Shown: piece after piece, positions 10,101 through 19,462 of the stretch | How the letters are laid out: each line of letters begins with the position of its first letter | How positions within the stretch are numbered: the first letter of the stretch is position 1 | Assembly (NCBI GenBank): GCA_947650285.1 | Contig: CANTFL010001486.1 | Location: 1-64,000, forward strand | DNA: 64,000 bases | Source of the DNA: Hyaloperonospora brassicae | Taxonomy: Eukaryota; Oomycota; Peronosporomycetes; Peronosporales; Peronosporaceae | Direction: 5' to 3' | Notes under the pieces: generated by a model | The model's database searches: none | Seen by the model: only the letters and a program-made list of their open reading frames with translations | What the model was told of the DNA's origin: nothing | Translations under genes and position numbers: made by a program

Positions 10101-11275
10101 ATTAAATGAAGGTCTTGAAGATTTATCCTCGCGAGCTCCGCGCTTTCTAGAATCGCCTCCGTTAAGGCCTTCGTCGTCCGCCTACTGAGTGGGACAACGC
10201 GAGCTCGGTCCAGCTGGAAAGTCAATTCTCCCTCGACTTGTGCTTGAATAGTGCTGTATAAGCGCAGCCTTTCCTCACTCTTCAGTACTTGCTGGATAAA
10301 ATCTGGCATGCGCCGGCATGCCACGGTGCCTTCGACGAGCCCCGTAATTATTGCCCATTCGTCGTCCGTTCCTGCTCTGACTTGATGCTGCCCTGCACGA
10401 GCCGCCGGTGCAGCACAAAGTGATTTAAGACGCGTAATGGTATCCCGCGAGAAAGCAGAGGGGTCAAACATGAAGTCATCGTAACGTGGAGAGAGGTTGG
10501 AGACTTGCGGATGATCGGTGCGTGGAGCAGGCGCCCCCTTACTAACCACCTGAGCCCATTGATTTAGAACCGGTGCTTGAGTCCACTTGTGTTGACTTGC
10601 GAGGCGCCTTATTATCTCTTTGAAAGCCCACTTGGTATTTAACAATTCATGCGCTATCGCAGTCGCCAGTTTCTGCCAGTCAGAAAATGTGCCTTTACTC
10701 CGGACGAAGACTTGTTCAAAAAGCCCGAGTAATGATGCAGCCTCTGCTGCGTGAATAGCCGGAAAGCGCTTCCTTGCTGCCGGCAAAGCCTCCGTTTGGA
10801 CCGGCACGGTCTTATAAGCCTCGGCAAATAAGTGTCTGATTGTGGTGCGCCAAGCTTCCACTTGTCCCTCGTTTGGAGACTCGGCCATGGCCTCCACCAG
10901 GGCCGCAAACATCTCGGCCGAAGTTACAGACTTTTGGCTTGGCTGTTGCTCCAGTCTGGTCGGAAGGGAATCTGATGTCCTATGGGTCACTCCGCCGAGT
11001 GTGGCCCCTTCCGCCTCGTCTGTCCCGAATGGACCTGTCGTCGTCGCTTCGGCGCGACCCTTAGGGTCCGTGTAGTCTGCCTGAATTGGCCCTGGATGGT
11101 TAATACTCCCTGAACTCGCCGTGGAACGCCGCTGGCTTGCAGGCTGGTCCTCTTGATCCGGGACCATGCTGCCGCCATCCATCCCCGAGTCCGTCTCCGA
11201 AGATGCCGCTGCGCGAGGCGGTATCGCCTCCGTTTCCTGTCCTCCCTCGGGGGGGAGCAGGAGGGGCGGCGACAT
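7058..11275 (-). CDS. LINE ORF1: CCHC protein with OTU-like protease domain
   Basis: Encodes about 1405 residues from the first ATG at 11275, very long for a LINE ORF1. The N-terminal ~160 residues are polar and low in complexity. A CCHC zinc knuckle (CLQCGNLGHTIARC) near residues 545-560 suggests RNA binding, as is known for LINE ORF1 proteins. A proline/serine-rich linker follows. Around residues 820-1025 the order of motifs fits an OTU-family cysteine protease: TGNCLAMAIS (candidate catalytic Cys), then DAWGGSDTVGMA, then LQYQPRHYSAFLH (candidate catalytic His). The Asp usually found before the GNC motif is absent. The last ~250 residues match nothing I recognise. Knuckle confidence is high; the OTU call rests on motif pattern only. 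Confidence 0.85.
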   Translation of the reverse strand: MSPPLLLPPEGGQETEAIPPRAAASSETDSGMDGGSMVPDQEDQPASQRRSTASSGSINHPGPIQADYTDPKGRAEATTTGPFGTDEAEGATLGGVTHRTSDSLPTRLEQQPSQKSVTSAEMFAALVEAMAESPNEGQVEAWRTTIRHLFAEAYKTVPVQTEALPAARKRFPAIHAAEAASLLGLFEQVFVRSKGTFSDWQKLATAIAHELLNTKWAFKEIIRRLASQHKWTQAPVLNQWAQVVSKGAPAPRTDHPQVSNLSPRYDDFMFDPSAFSRDTITRLKSLCAAPAARAGQHQVRAGTDDEWAIITGLVEGTVACRRMPDFIQQVLKSEERLRLYSTIQAQVEGELTFQLDRARVVPLSRRTTKALTEAILESAELARINLQDLHLMLSQTKTIGYDHVTKTIHFYFFTRTTAESHKDVRVPFRGAVYRLQNAHRPDHGSIWRRQQGLNGKQQGRRVEYTVHLHNLTRFSDVGRIAAYFKANIPTEFEMEDLDTHTPNSRTSTIWRVTFKLAGCPTFLDGIVRLLWFGTTIIVKHPNVGHRLQCLQCGNLGHTIARCGFTDALLRGPGGLVVKEADVRELEDLAKPFSSLDEIRAMAARRLTLQEAAEKAAQAAVTPPCPRGASASPETVPVPPPAASTVSSAPHVEQGKKFEHVQPQPKPVEQHPWLTSLSKKGRAKKLISRVFASSPTDRENRAQNNVEETQHADRATANKRKDTSTAPLSSSESTAGIHEQAPSRTVSPHIPTTSNRSHRKKAGRERGPAPTSPIPVLLTRQRTERNSFSRLVQSLTKQRTEALPIGARSVNAPASLVELEQQLGLRSAVTPATGNCLAMAISQAAVDANLDDPGRTLECLTACLKRGIKYSGLIDLEGQLAHDHRVNLLTNVCRGWPEMTRAESASQVRWYLDDYAMSTSIRTESVPEDAWGGSDTVGMASNFLKRAIYVVQRNDGESQEWRCVKYVPTTVSRHHSVVETWAEYSLSVDVFMDEVVAGKIDSPSRPPLVLQYQPRHYSAFLHSGYTSQLPDFEMEAILRSSSASKRIGNESIHIADLAISGDADLPTLEQTLDAASPSHGKSTIPPLVAVSSRSEQSGALVTVERQLVPVGPPSTPSRDLRRAPIQDRKRAHTSSPEQKEPQTFKEADRCNTTLFKRGRGDQMPPLMLTQGEDTDRIDRDDWAAAWDLMEPAWPNHQTLPFPNANSSTLEWERVARLAPDHLLWLVKRFVFPGELLQILDTSVFVHWMTESRRDCVVDALQRYSETPMDEQSKSWVLRWLDNARRRPDNTMLAPFIDNMDDWIKLEARSYAGDDLLKLCDPRRRSRLSHHLLCAQLYDKEIAALVEGFSSGTRVAGKIRSHFKLIATNAKYKEAYYSSTNLADWVAIEGFFYAGLARLEEKPLHQY

Positions 11276-11363
11276 CGCGCTCTCGTCCAACCTTAAGGTC
11301 ACCAAACTTGTCCTGTTTATACTCCGCCTTAACCAGGTGGTCTCTGCTCTGCAGATTGGGGAG

Positions 11364-11379
11364 TGGGAATGTACTACAT
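11364..11379. repeat. LINE target-site duplication, right copy
   Basis: TGGGAATGTACTACAT, identical to 2405-2420. It marks the 5' end of the LINE at 11363. Confidence 0.9.
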
Positions 11380-12994
11380 GGAATGCGACCGTCGTTTGTC
11401 TCTCATCCCACCCTTAGGTACTGCCAAGACAATACATGCGGTGGAGATACGCCGACGACGGCGTGAATGAGGAGAATGGTGCACGTCTGTACCAATCGGG
11501 GAGAGTGGTGTGCACTTCTGTGCCAATCGGGAAGAGAGTTGCCGCAGAACACGATGGAATACATTCCCAAATTTTCACGGTTCAGCTCAAGCCAGTCTTT
11601 TTCCCTTCGGGGCAGTCACGTCGGAGGGAATCCTCCCCTTGGGGAGCCGACGTGGTCGAAGATCTGACGCGGGCACGCTGCACTCGCAGTCGCGGGTGTG
11701 GGCGTAGGAGACCGACGGGTCGCGCAAGCGGCCCTAGCAGGGGTGTTTTACGGACTGGAGGCGTACCCCGCGCCACGTGTCGCCGCTGCGGCGGCGCACA
11801 CTCCACGTCAAGGGGCCGCGCAAGCGGCTGAAGGGGGCCACCATCGCAGATGGTTGAGCTCCTCGGAGAGATATACGGCGGGTTGGCGTTCTCCACGCCA
11901 CGCAGTCACTTCGGTGATCGCGCTCCACGTCGGGGGCCGCGCAAGCGGCTGAAGGGGCCACCATCGCAGATGGTTGAGCTCCTCGGAGAGATATTGGCGG
12001 GTTGGCGTTCTCCACGCCACGCAGTCACTTCGGTGATCGCACTCCACGTCGGGGGCCGCGCAAGCGGTCCTAAAGGGGTTTGTTGCCTTATATGGCAGCA
12101 TACCCGCGTTGTCCGTGCTGCCGCTCCGGCGGTACGCATGTCCCCAGTCTACTTGGTCGCGCCAGCGGTCATGATTGACTCGTAGTTGGCTTCGGTAGGA
12201 GGGTCTCTGACCTCGTTGCCGTCGCCCCTGGCTCTACGGAGCCCTTTAGTTGTCGACCCGATACCCGGGCCGTACTTCTTGTCACACTTATCAGTCGTTA
12301 GTTATCATAATAATTGACGTACTTGACACCACCACCGAACACGATGGAATACGATAGAAGTCTATCCGCACGTACCCAGCAGCTGGCGACTGATTGCCTA
12401 GTGGCTGACAAATCGGACATCAGGAGTCGCCAGCACGAGTTGATTGGACCTATGTATCTCACTTGAAAGCAAAACTAGTCATGACGATGACATCAAATCT
12501 GCACATAATTGAAATGCGTCATACGACCGCAATTGATGTAGGTTGAGGAGCTGCTAGTACAAAGGAGCACGAAGAGCAAGCAGACGTAGGTACACTCGAG
12601 TGCGATCACCTATCAGTCGAGCCGTTGTCAAACAACTCGTGCTCACATATTTCTCCAATTATACCTCGTCGAGCGTTGCATATACTGTACAAGCTTATAG
12701 CTGTGCGATAAAAAATGCGTTGTTCAGACGTCCTGAAACGATCCAACATGATGACGGCATTCGAATCAACCCAGGCCTATACAGCGCAGTCCTGCAAACC
12801 ACCACAACAGTGTCATACTAGTGGCTCCTTTTATGTCCAATGGTGTCGCCATCGTCGATTCTGATCGCCACTAGATTCATGGAAAGTACAATTTTGCTAA
12901 AAATGATTTGCCATCGAAGAGTATGCCCAAGCGAGACCTCACGCGAGACCTCACGAGGTTCGGATGGAGCGGCATCTAGACCTGTAGTGTATCG
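11380..12994. other. Intergenic DNA right of the LINE
   Basis: No convincing gene. It holds two imperfect ~35-bp copies around 11475-11540 (sharing TGCAC..CTGT.CCAATCGGG), a GC-rich tandem repeat (separate entry), and a 13-bp direct duplication around 12931-12956. The motif AACACGATGGAATAC occurs at about 11548 and again at about 12338, perhaps marking the limits of an old element. Confidence 0.4.
11712..12075. repeat. Tandem repeat, ~120-bp units
   Basis: GC-rich direct repeat. The anchor GGGGCCGCGCAAGCGG occurs at 11812, 11933 and 12052, giving units of 121 and 119 bp that are nearly identical. A partial, more diverged unit lies on the left from about 11712. Open frames across it on both strands come from the repeat structure and I do not call them genes. 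Confidence 0.85.
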
Positions 12995-13376
12995 ATGACA
13001 CTGCACTTTGTGGCGATAGTCTCACTCGTGCTGCTGCAGCAACCGACGACGTCATCGGCTGCAGTTGCGTGGACCAATGTCACAACAGCACTGTATCGTC
13101 CAGACGGATCGCTTGCCGCGACAGCGATCGTTCAGGAGCTGCTGCTTGTACCGCTGAAGGAGGAGCTCCTCGTTTTTTCGAGGAGCGGTGGTGCTAGTGA
13201 CCATAAATCGGCTGCAAAGTGCCGCGTGTAGTGCTGTATTTCTGCTGCTCTGTTGCTGCGTGCCATCTGCAAATGCGAGACACATTGGAGCACAAAACTC
13301 GGCATCGTATGTGACGTACCCCGACTGCTTCAACACGCGTGCAAAGGGACTTTGCCGCCGTGGGGCGGCAAAATGA
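12995..13376 (+). pseudogene. Broken CAAX-protease (CPBP)-like fragment
   Basis: Two overlapping open frames, 12995-13231 and 13188-13376, look like parts of one coding sequence split by a frameshift at the T6 run 13173-13178. The first ends with VPLKEELLVF and the second continues with FRGAVVLV. Together these resemble motif 1 of CPBP/RCE1-type intramembrane proteases (EExxxR followed by a hydrophobic helix), though spaced one residue too wide. The expected second motif (FxxxH) is not clear and the frame closes soon after. It may be a decayed copy or a sequencing error in the homopolymer. The family assignment is tentative. Confidence 0.3.
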
Positions 13377-13821
13377 ATCTTACAAGCGTCTGGAGTAGCA
13401 GACTATTGGGAGCTCGCAGCTGCCACTGCACGAGTGTAGACGAGCAGACACTGGCCAGAGAGCGATCGCCAGAGCGATGGAGGGCCTTCAACACACGTCG
13501 AGGTTAAGCCGAAAAAGACGCGCAGTGTAGCATACGACAGAGGACTGCTGCCGTTCGGAGGTAGAGCGGGAGTCGACATTGAGGTGGAATGACAGTGTGA
13601 GGATGACATCAGTTTTGCTCACATGGTTAAGAGGCAGAGGACGCGTGAGTGTGGTCGAAAAGCTTTGGATATTTCCTCCTGACTGGAAAGACGTGTGCAC
13701 CACACGAGTGAACACTCTCGAAGCGCGATTCTAGGATTGTGGATATGTGTGTGACACACTAGCTTAGGAATACGGTCCAACCAAGCGGTCATCAATTATC
13801 CACTACAGCTTCGACTTGACC

Positions 13822-15146
13822 ATGGGGACAACACGCGAGAAGCCTCAGCTCGCGGCGCGCGCCAAGCGGTTCGTCTTCGGCATGACAGCAGCCGGTACGG
13901 AAACTCTCTTACATTGCCCATTCGATGCATCAATCGCCTGTTTCGCTTTGTGGGCCATTATGGCTTCTATCTATCGTCACTCAATATGTTGAACAACGAA
14001 CGAATTGGACTCAACTCTTGGACGCTAACGCTATGACTGCAGTGACTGGGACGTTCCGAGCGCTTGCGGACACGGAAGTGCGCAGTGTCTTTTCAAGGTG
14101 ACGAAGCACAGGTGCTGACTGTCCATCCGTTCTGCACGCCTGCTAATGTTTTGTGCGACGCTTGCAGGAGTGTGAAAGCGCTGCTGATTCTTGCCGTTGT
14201 GCTGTCCGCTGCGCTGCACCTGGTGCTGCTGCCTGTCGAGTGGATCAGCTCGCTCGTTCTCGATCCCGAAACGGTGGATGCCAGTGTGCGTGCTTTTCGC
14301 TACGCAGCTGCCTCGACTGTCCCGATCCTCCTCGTTGGCGTGTGTCGCTACTTCAGCGTCAAAATGTTTGAGAATGCTTTTTTTGCGGGACTATCTACAC
14401 GCGATGCAGAGCTCGCTGCGACGATCCGAAAGGTACGGCGCAAGGTGTTGGCTGGTGAACGACCTGCGAGATGCACTGGCTGACTCGTGTGGCCGATCTT
14501 TGCAGAGAAAAGCAATCTACTGGGACTGGGAATATGCTCATCATGTGATGCGGTTCGGGCTGCGCCAGGTCGGCTTTGGACTCGTGGCTCTCGTGGCGAA
14601 ACCGGTTCTGGGAATGCTGATTCCCATTGCGCAGTTTGGCTATCGGTACGCACGAGCTGGTGTCACTGCTGCCGTAGTGTTTGTGTCGCGTTTGCTGGTG
14701 CCTGACTAGTGATTGATAGTATTCGACATATGGAGGTGACATTCCTTTTGCCTCTGTTCGTGGCCTTCGTTTACCCGGCAACGCGTGGGACGGCGCTGCA
14801 GCTAGTGCACATGTGGCTGGACTCGCGAGCCATGATCCGCGAGCTCTTTGACCCCATTATCGCCCGTCTCAAGTCGGCAGCAAAGCACGGGGATCGAAAC
14901 GTCAACACGGATTTGCTCACGGACATGGAAATCGACAGTGAGGAGGTCGACGGCCGGGAGAAGCAACGGGACTGGCACCAGAGTGGAAGTGACGCTGCTC
15001 GCTTAGGCTTTGGACTCGTTTTCTGCTGCATGTTGCAGATTCCCTTTGTCGGTCCATTCACCTGGTTCATCGGATTTGCTTCTGCTGGGCTCTTTGCCCC
15101 AGAGCTCGTGGAGCTCAGTGTTTTCAGTCAGAAGAGAACGACGTAG
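13822..15146 (+). CDS. Multi-pass membrane protein, EI24-like, five exons
   Basis: Assembled from phase-compatible GT-AG junctions: exons 13822-13894, 14043-14097, 14168-14432, 14506-14673 and 14736-15146. The introns are 148, 70, 73 and 62 nt. The product is 323 residues with about five or six hydrophobic segments: ALLILAVVLSAALHL; a stretch around STVPILLVGV; LVALVAKPVLGMLIPIA; LLPLFVAFVYPA; and a C-terminal hairpin around FCCMLQIPFVGPFTWFIG. The final Pro-rich hydrophobic hairpin and overall plan fit the EI24/CysZ-like membrane protein superfamily, ER-associated in known members, but I am not certain of the family. An acidic loop (DMEIDSEEVDGREKQ) separates the last two membrane regions. 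Joining phases match at all four junctions, which makes the gene model much stronger than the individual frames. Confidence 0.75.
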
Positions 15147-15328
15147 TGTATGCAAGAAGCCGAAGCAAGTACTAAAAATGGAATGCAGCACGTTGACGGT
15201 GGCCACATACATGGCTACCAAGCGACCAAAAGCTTGATACCGATCATACCGTCTCGCGTATCGACACTACCGGTACCACAGCACCTAAGGCATCAACCGC
15301 AGTTCCGATCGCCGCCGCCGCCGTCGCG

Positions 15329-16132
15329 ATGCTGCAGTTCCTCACCAACTCGGACAACAATCTCGTCGTCGGGGCTGGCGTGGCCCTGGCAGCTGTCCTC
15401 GCCGTCAAGTACATGAATGTGCGTGCCGAAGCGGCCCATCAGCGTGCGTACGAGGCGGCCCGAGCCCGGCAAGAGGTGCTCAAGGCGGAGCGCGAGAAGC
15501 CCATCAAGCGCCGGTTCTTCTCGCCCGAGGAGCTCTTGCCTTTCAACGGCGAGAACGACCAGCCCATTTACATTGCGGTGCTGGACGAAGTGTACGACGT
15601 GAGTCGCAAGCGCGACTTCTACGGCCCTGGCGAGGCGTACCACCTCTTTGCGGGTCGAGACGCCTCGCGCGCGCTCGCCAAGATGTCGTTCGAGAAGGAA
15701 GATCTCGACAGTGACGACCTCTCGGACTTGAGCTTCATGGACAAGGAGACGCTCGAGGACTGGGTCAATAAGTTCTCGGTCTACAACGGCTACCCGAACG
15801 TAGGACGCGTGCTGCGACGGCGCGACTTGACGCTCGAGGAGCTCAAGCAGTTCAACGGCGTGGACAATCCGCGGAAAACCGTTTACGTGGCTCTGAACGG
15901 CAGCATCTACGACGTGACGCTGGACGGACTCGACCATTATGGCCCAGAAGGAGGCTACAAGCAGTTTGCTGGACGAGACTGCTCGCGATCGCTCGCGTGC
16001 ATGTCGTTCCTGGACGAGTATCTGGACGACCCGACGCTGGATGGGATCACAGAGCAGCAACGAGAGACGCTGCAGAAGTGGGAAGACAAGTTCAAGGAGA
16101 AGTACCCTGTTGTGGGGACGATCATCCAGTAG
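15329..16132 (+). CDS. Membrane protein with two cytochrome-b5/MAPR domains
   Basis: Single-exon, 267 residues. Residues about 10-28 form an N-terminal membrane anchor (NNLVVGAGVALAAVLAVKY), followed by a charged helical linker. Two cytochrome-b5-like heme-binding domains of the membrane-associated progesterone receptor type follow. The first, about residues 62-155, has FFSPEELLPFNG, IYIAVLDEVYDVS, FYGPGEAYHLFAGRDASRALA. The second, about residues 165-262, has LTLEELKQFNG, VYVALNGSIYDVT, HYGPEGGYKQFAGRDCSRSLA. The YGP...FAGRD.SR.LA core is diagnostic. Usual MAPR proteins carry one such domain, so this is an internal duplication. Likely ER or other endomembrane; known relatives bind heme and support cytochrome P450 and sterol metabolism. 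Confidence 0.9.
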   Translation: MLQFLTNSDNNLVVGAGVALAAVLAVKYMNVRAEAAHQRAYEAARARQEVLKAEREKPIKRRFFSPEELLPFNGENDQPIYIAVLDEVYDVSRKRDFYGPGEAYHLFAGRDASRALAKMSFEKEDLDSDDLSDLSFMDKETLEDWVNKFSVYNGYPNVGRVLRRRDLTLEELKQFNGVDNPRKTVYVALNGSIYDVTLDGLDHYGPEGGYKQFAGRDCSRSLACMSFLDEYLDDPTLDGITEQQRETLQKWEDKFKEKYPVVGTIIQ

Positions 16133-17287
16133 GTGGGGAGTTGTGCTGCTCACGGCTGCCGCGTAACGCACTGTCGATGTCGCCCCGAGTGCTTATCAAA
16201 CGTCGATCGGTCAATGTTCACGTGGGAGTTCCCCGACTTTAGTGGTTTCTTGGCTCTGTGCTCGATTGCCCGTCACTTGTTCACCGCAGTCAGCCGTGCT
16301 AGGACACAATGCTCACAGATTCACAGCCCTCACTCGACAGTCTGTTGGAAAACATGCGTGCAATCCGACGCACTACGAAGAGCATGTCGGATGACCCATT
16401 CCAGGAGTGACTCTCTGCCGACGCTAAGACAGGATTGAGACATTGGTACGTAGGAGCTGCTGTTCTGTCGGCATGTCCGTCCATCAGAGCAGAGGAAATT
16501 GACTCACTCGCCTTCGTTCGGAATTCCTAGGGCAGTCTCGACGATGTGACCTCAATTGGCTATCCGAGTGCGTCTTCAGACCAATGCCACGGCGCAGGCG
16601 GGAAAGCCGTTTCGACTCTCGTGGAGACACGGGAGTTCCATTGACACGAACCGGACGGACTTACGCCAACGAGTCTGTTCTCAACGCCGGACGAGAACTG
16701 ACCGGCTCAGGTCCAGAAATACGAGTGCGACGACGCAATCGCGAAGCGAATCGTGTAAGCTGAGCACGCGAGGAACTGCTGCTCTTCAGGTGCTAACATA
16801 TTCTCGTGCCATTTAACCGACTGCGCCACCGTAGGAGGACCACGTGCATTGAACTACGCGACGACTGCGATACGAAAGCCGACGGGTCGAACACTATGTG
16901 CAGTCGTCGAAGGAAGACAGACTCGTTTCACGATGGACGGGTTGATCCTTCACCGTCGAACTCGAGCAATGCGAGTATTTGACATATCGCCTACTTGTCG
17001 GGAAGGCGAACGCTGCGGGTGCAGAAGGAAAGCAGATGACCGCAGTCGCTCATGACACACGAACGTCAACGGCTCGTCAAATCTATTGGGCCAATTTCCG
17101 CTGAAGAGGATCGGGACGCCACAGTCACGGATTCCTCACTATGGTGACCACTGCGTCAATCTCTATCCTCAGTCCGACACACGTCAGCGGGACGCGGTAC
17201 CCAAACCGGTGGGCTGTCAGACATAGAGGTACAGACTCACGTTGATGCTGTCATTCTCTGGCTGTGTACAGACAGACCCCTGAGCGC
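16133..17287. other. Intergenic, no gene seen
   Basis: 1.15 kb between the MAPR gene and the convergent CD36-family gene. Only short open frames with no recognisable product. Confidence 0.4.
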
Positions 17288-19462
17288 CTACACGACGCCC
17301 CCGTGCCGCTGCTTCTCCCGAGTTTGCCTGTAGTGTCGCCAGAGGAAAAGGCCGCCGCCCACCTCAATGACACCGGCAACAAGGAGCACGATGAGACCTG
17401 GCAAGATCGTCCGGACGAGGGAAAGCGTCTTCTTCAACGTGTTGAGGACGCTGTCCTTGGCCTCGCCAGCCTCCTGCACCCAATACGTCGGCAGCACCAC
17501 CTCCGTGCGTAGCATGGGCCACAACACGTCGCTCATGGAGGCGTTGGGGATCGTCGTGGACGACGCCAGCGCGTACGAAATCTGCGAGCGCTTTCGGGCG
17601 CGAACGGTTTGCCCTGTGCCCGACTCGATGTCCACGAAGGTGCCGTATGCGTTGAGAAAGCTCTCGACGAGGACACCCTCCGAGTCGTACATCGTAGCGG
17701 CTGACATCACTGTGCCGTCGTTGTTGGTCATGTGCACAGCTTCGAGCAGTGACGTGTCGCCGTTGAGGAAGTACGGGCCGGACAAGTACGACAGAAAGCC
17801 CGTGACAAAGCTGAGCTGCTGCAACCCGTTGACCGGGACGCCAGTGCCAGTGCCAGCGCTGTCGTTCGTGTAGTCGAAGACGTCGCTGTGCGCGGCAAAC
17901 CGGTGCAGCGAGACGCCGTTGTACTCCGCCATCGTCTTCGTGCTTGCGATCGGGATGGAGATCGCAGCAGCACCGGTGTACGAATCGAACGCGTCGGCTG
18001 TGGTCTGGTCGGCCATTCCGTTGACGGTCACGCCGCCGGGTCGGAGCGCCGATCCGTCCGTGCCCGACACGTTGACGCACGTGACGTTGGCCACAGGCGA
18101 GTCGCAGGTGGCGTAGCTCGAGAACGCGTTGAGCTCGGCCAGCGTCGGGTTGCGGCGTGCCCCCAGCTCTGCCCACACGGGCGCGACGGTAAAGCCATTG
18201 TACGCGACGTACGTTCCGATCTTGGTGAGGTCGTCGCAGCCCGTGCGCTTCGTATAGGCATTGAGCGTCGACGCGTCAGGTGCCGTCTCCGAGTAATCGA
18301 GACCAGAGCTCTCGACGATGCCAGGGAGAGCGGCGGCACACAGTCCCGTGCTCGCACAGAGGCCGCATGTGGTTGCACTGAAGCGGGCAGCTTCATCGAC
18401 GCCGTACTCGGCAGCATAAATGGACTCGATCGCGGCGCACGTGTCGTTGCTACGCGCGACAACAGCTGCGCCCTTGGCGCATTGAGAGCAGAGATTGGCC
18501 ATGGCCAAGCAGCCGTCACCGCTGCAGGACGCGCACGCGGCGTTGAGGTTCGGCTCGCACGTCTTGACGTAGTTGGTGCCCTGGACGAGACCCGCGAGCA
18601 GACTCGGGTAGCCCAGCGCCCACTGCGACGCCGTACGCTTCACGAAGAGGCCGTTGTAGGCGAACCCAGAGAGGTCCAAGTCGGCGATCGCTGCGGGGCC
18701 AGTGGTCAGGAACCGCATCACGGCGTCGTCTTTCGTCACCGTCTTCGTCGCCACGGGGTCCAGCGAGTTGAGGCCGTTTACCCAGCGCATCATCTGCTCG
18801 CCGTGTTCCGCGACAACCGCAGCCACTGCACTCGCGTTTTGCCCGGCAGCGAACGACTGCGCCGCCACCGACGCGAGCAAATTGAACTCGCCGCCGGTCG
18901 CAGAGATGACGCTGAAGTACCCGGCGTCGAAGCTCACGATCTCGTCCGCGTCGGAGCAATTGGCGCAGCTCTTGTCAGCTTCGAACGTGTGGTACGTGTA
19001 CGTCTTGTACGTGACACTGGAGGCGTCGGCCGACAGCGACACGTCCAGTTTGAGCTCGCGACGGCGGAACACGTACGGCCCCATCTCGTGCACTCGCAGC
19101 TTTGCGTTTGTCGTGAGGTACGCCTCGGCGTTGGAGGCGTTCAGCATGTAGAGGGACACGTAGTAGGGCGAGCACTCGTCGCAGTCTCCGAACGGGTCCC
19201 GATAGAACTCTTCCGACACCTCCTCGTCAGAGCAGCGGACCACTCGGTCTTCGACCGCCGCGTTCACGTACGCTGGTAGGGCAGTGCCGTAGAGGATGCC
19301 ACCGACCGCAGTCAATGAGCCCGCAACGATCAGCGCCGTGGCCCAATGTCGTTGACTCCAGCAGCGTCGTCGACGGTGGGCCTCGTCGCGTCCCGACGCA
19401 TTGGGCGACGCCTTTTCAAACGACTCGAAGGCGATATCCGTCTGCTCCTTCGGGGACAGCAT
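17288..19462 (-). CDS. CD36/LIMP-2 family scavenger-receptor-like protein A
   Basis: Single exon, 724 residues. It has the CD36 plan: a short cytoplasmic N-terminus, one membrane helix (ALIVAGSLTAVGGILYGTALPAYV, about residues 43-66), a large luminal domain and a second membrane helix near the C-terminus (LPGLIVLLVAGVIEVGGGLFLW) with a short basic tail. Family hallmarks are YMLNASNAEAYL and VHEMGPYVFRRRELK near residues 105-140. The luminal part has many cysteines and NxS/T sites, and a cysteine-rich insert (about residues 290-370, CASCSGDGCLAMANLCSQC) that is not a general CD36 feature as far as I know. Known relatives bind lipids or lipoproteins at the cell surface or lysosome. It is the tandem paralogue of the gene at 20227-22368, same strand. 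Confidence 0.9.
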   Translation of the reverse strand: MLSPKEQTDIAFESFEKASPNASGRDEAHRRRRCWSQRHWATALIVAGSLTAVGGILYGTALPAYVNAAVEDRVVRCSDEEVSEEFYRDPFGDCDECSPYYVSLYMLNASNAEAYLTTNAKLRVHEMGPYVFRRRELKLDVSLSADASSVTYKTYTYHTFEADKSCANCSDADEIVSFDAGYFSVISATGGEFNLLASVAAQSFAAGQNASAVAAVVAEHGEQMMRWVNGLNSLDPVATKTVTKDDAVMRFLTTGPAAIADLDLSGFAYNGLFVKRTASQWALGYPSLLAGLVQGTNYVKTCEPNLNAACASCSGDGCLAMANLCSQCAKGAAVVARSNDTCAAIESIYAAEYGVDEAARFSATTCGLCASTGLCAAALPGIVESSGLDYSETAPDASTLNAYTKRTGCDDLTKIGTYVAYNGFTVAPVWAELGARRNPTLAELNAFSSYATCDSPVANVTCVNVSGTDGSALRPGGVTVNGMADQTTADAFDSYTGAAAISIPIASTKTMAEYNGVSLHRFAAHSDVFDYTNDSAGTGTGVPVNGLQQLSFVTGFLSYLSGPYFLNGDTSLLEAVHMTNNDGTVMSAATMYDSEGVLVESFLNAYGTFVDIESGTGQTVRARKRSQISYALASSTTIPNASMSDVLWPMLRTEVVLPTYWVQEAGEAKDSVLNTLKKTLSLVRTILPGLIVLLVAGVIEVGGGLFLWRHYRQTREKQRHGGVV

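Larger units (their letters stand above)
2421..11363 (-). mobile_element. Full-length non-LTR retrotransposon (APE-type LINE)
   Basis: An 8.9-kb LINE on the minus strand with every expected part. Its 5' end is at 11363 with a UTR of about 88 nt, followed by a 1405-residue ORF1 with a CCHC knuckle and an OTU-like domain. A 1541-residue ORF2 carries AP-endonuclease, reverse transcriptase and a C-terminal zinc motif. The 3'UTR is about 31 nt (2448-2478) and the poly(A) tail appears as 27 T on the plus strand at 2421-2447. Identical 16-bp target-site duplications flank it and neither ORF has an internal stop. It is therefore a recent, complete and possibly active insertion. No RNase H domain was recognised, which separates it from the decayed LINE at 61.4-62.9 kb. 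The clade (L1/Tx1-like or another APE-bearing group) cannot be fixed without a tree. Confidence 0.93.

Noticed and set aside
11436..12185. Overlapping open frames on both strands in the GC-rich tandem repeat
   Set aside because: They repeat the same short peptide block in all frames because the DNA is a tandem repeat.
17888..19279. 463-codon frame antisense to CD36-like gene A (and a similar one at 21142-22503)
   Set aside because: Arg/Val/His-rich shadow of a GC-rich coding strand; the CD36 frame carries the real domain signal.
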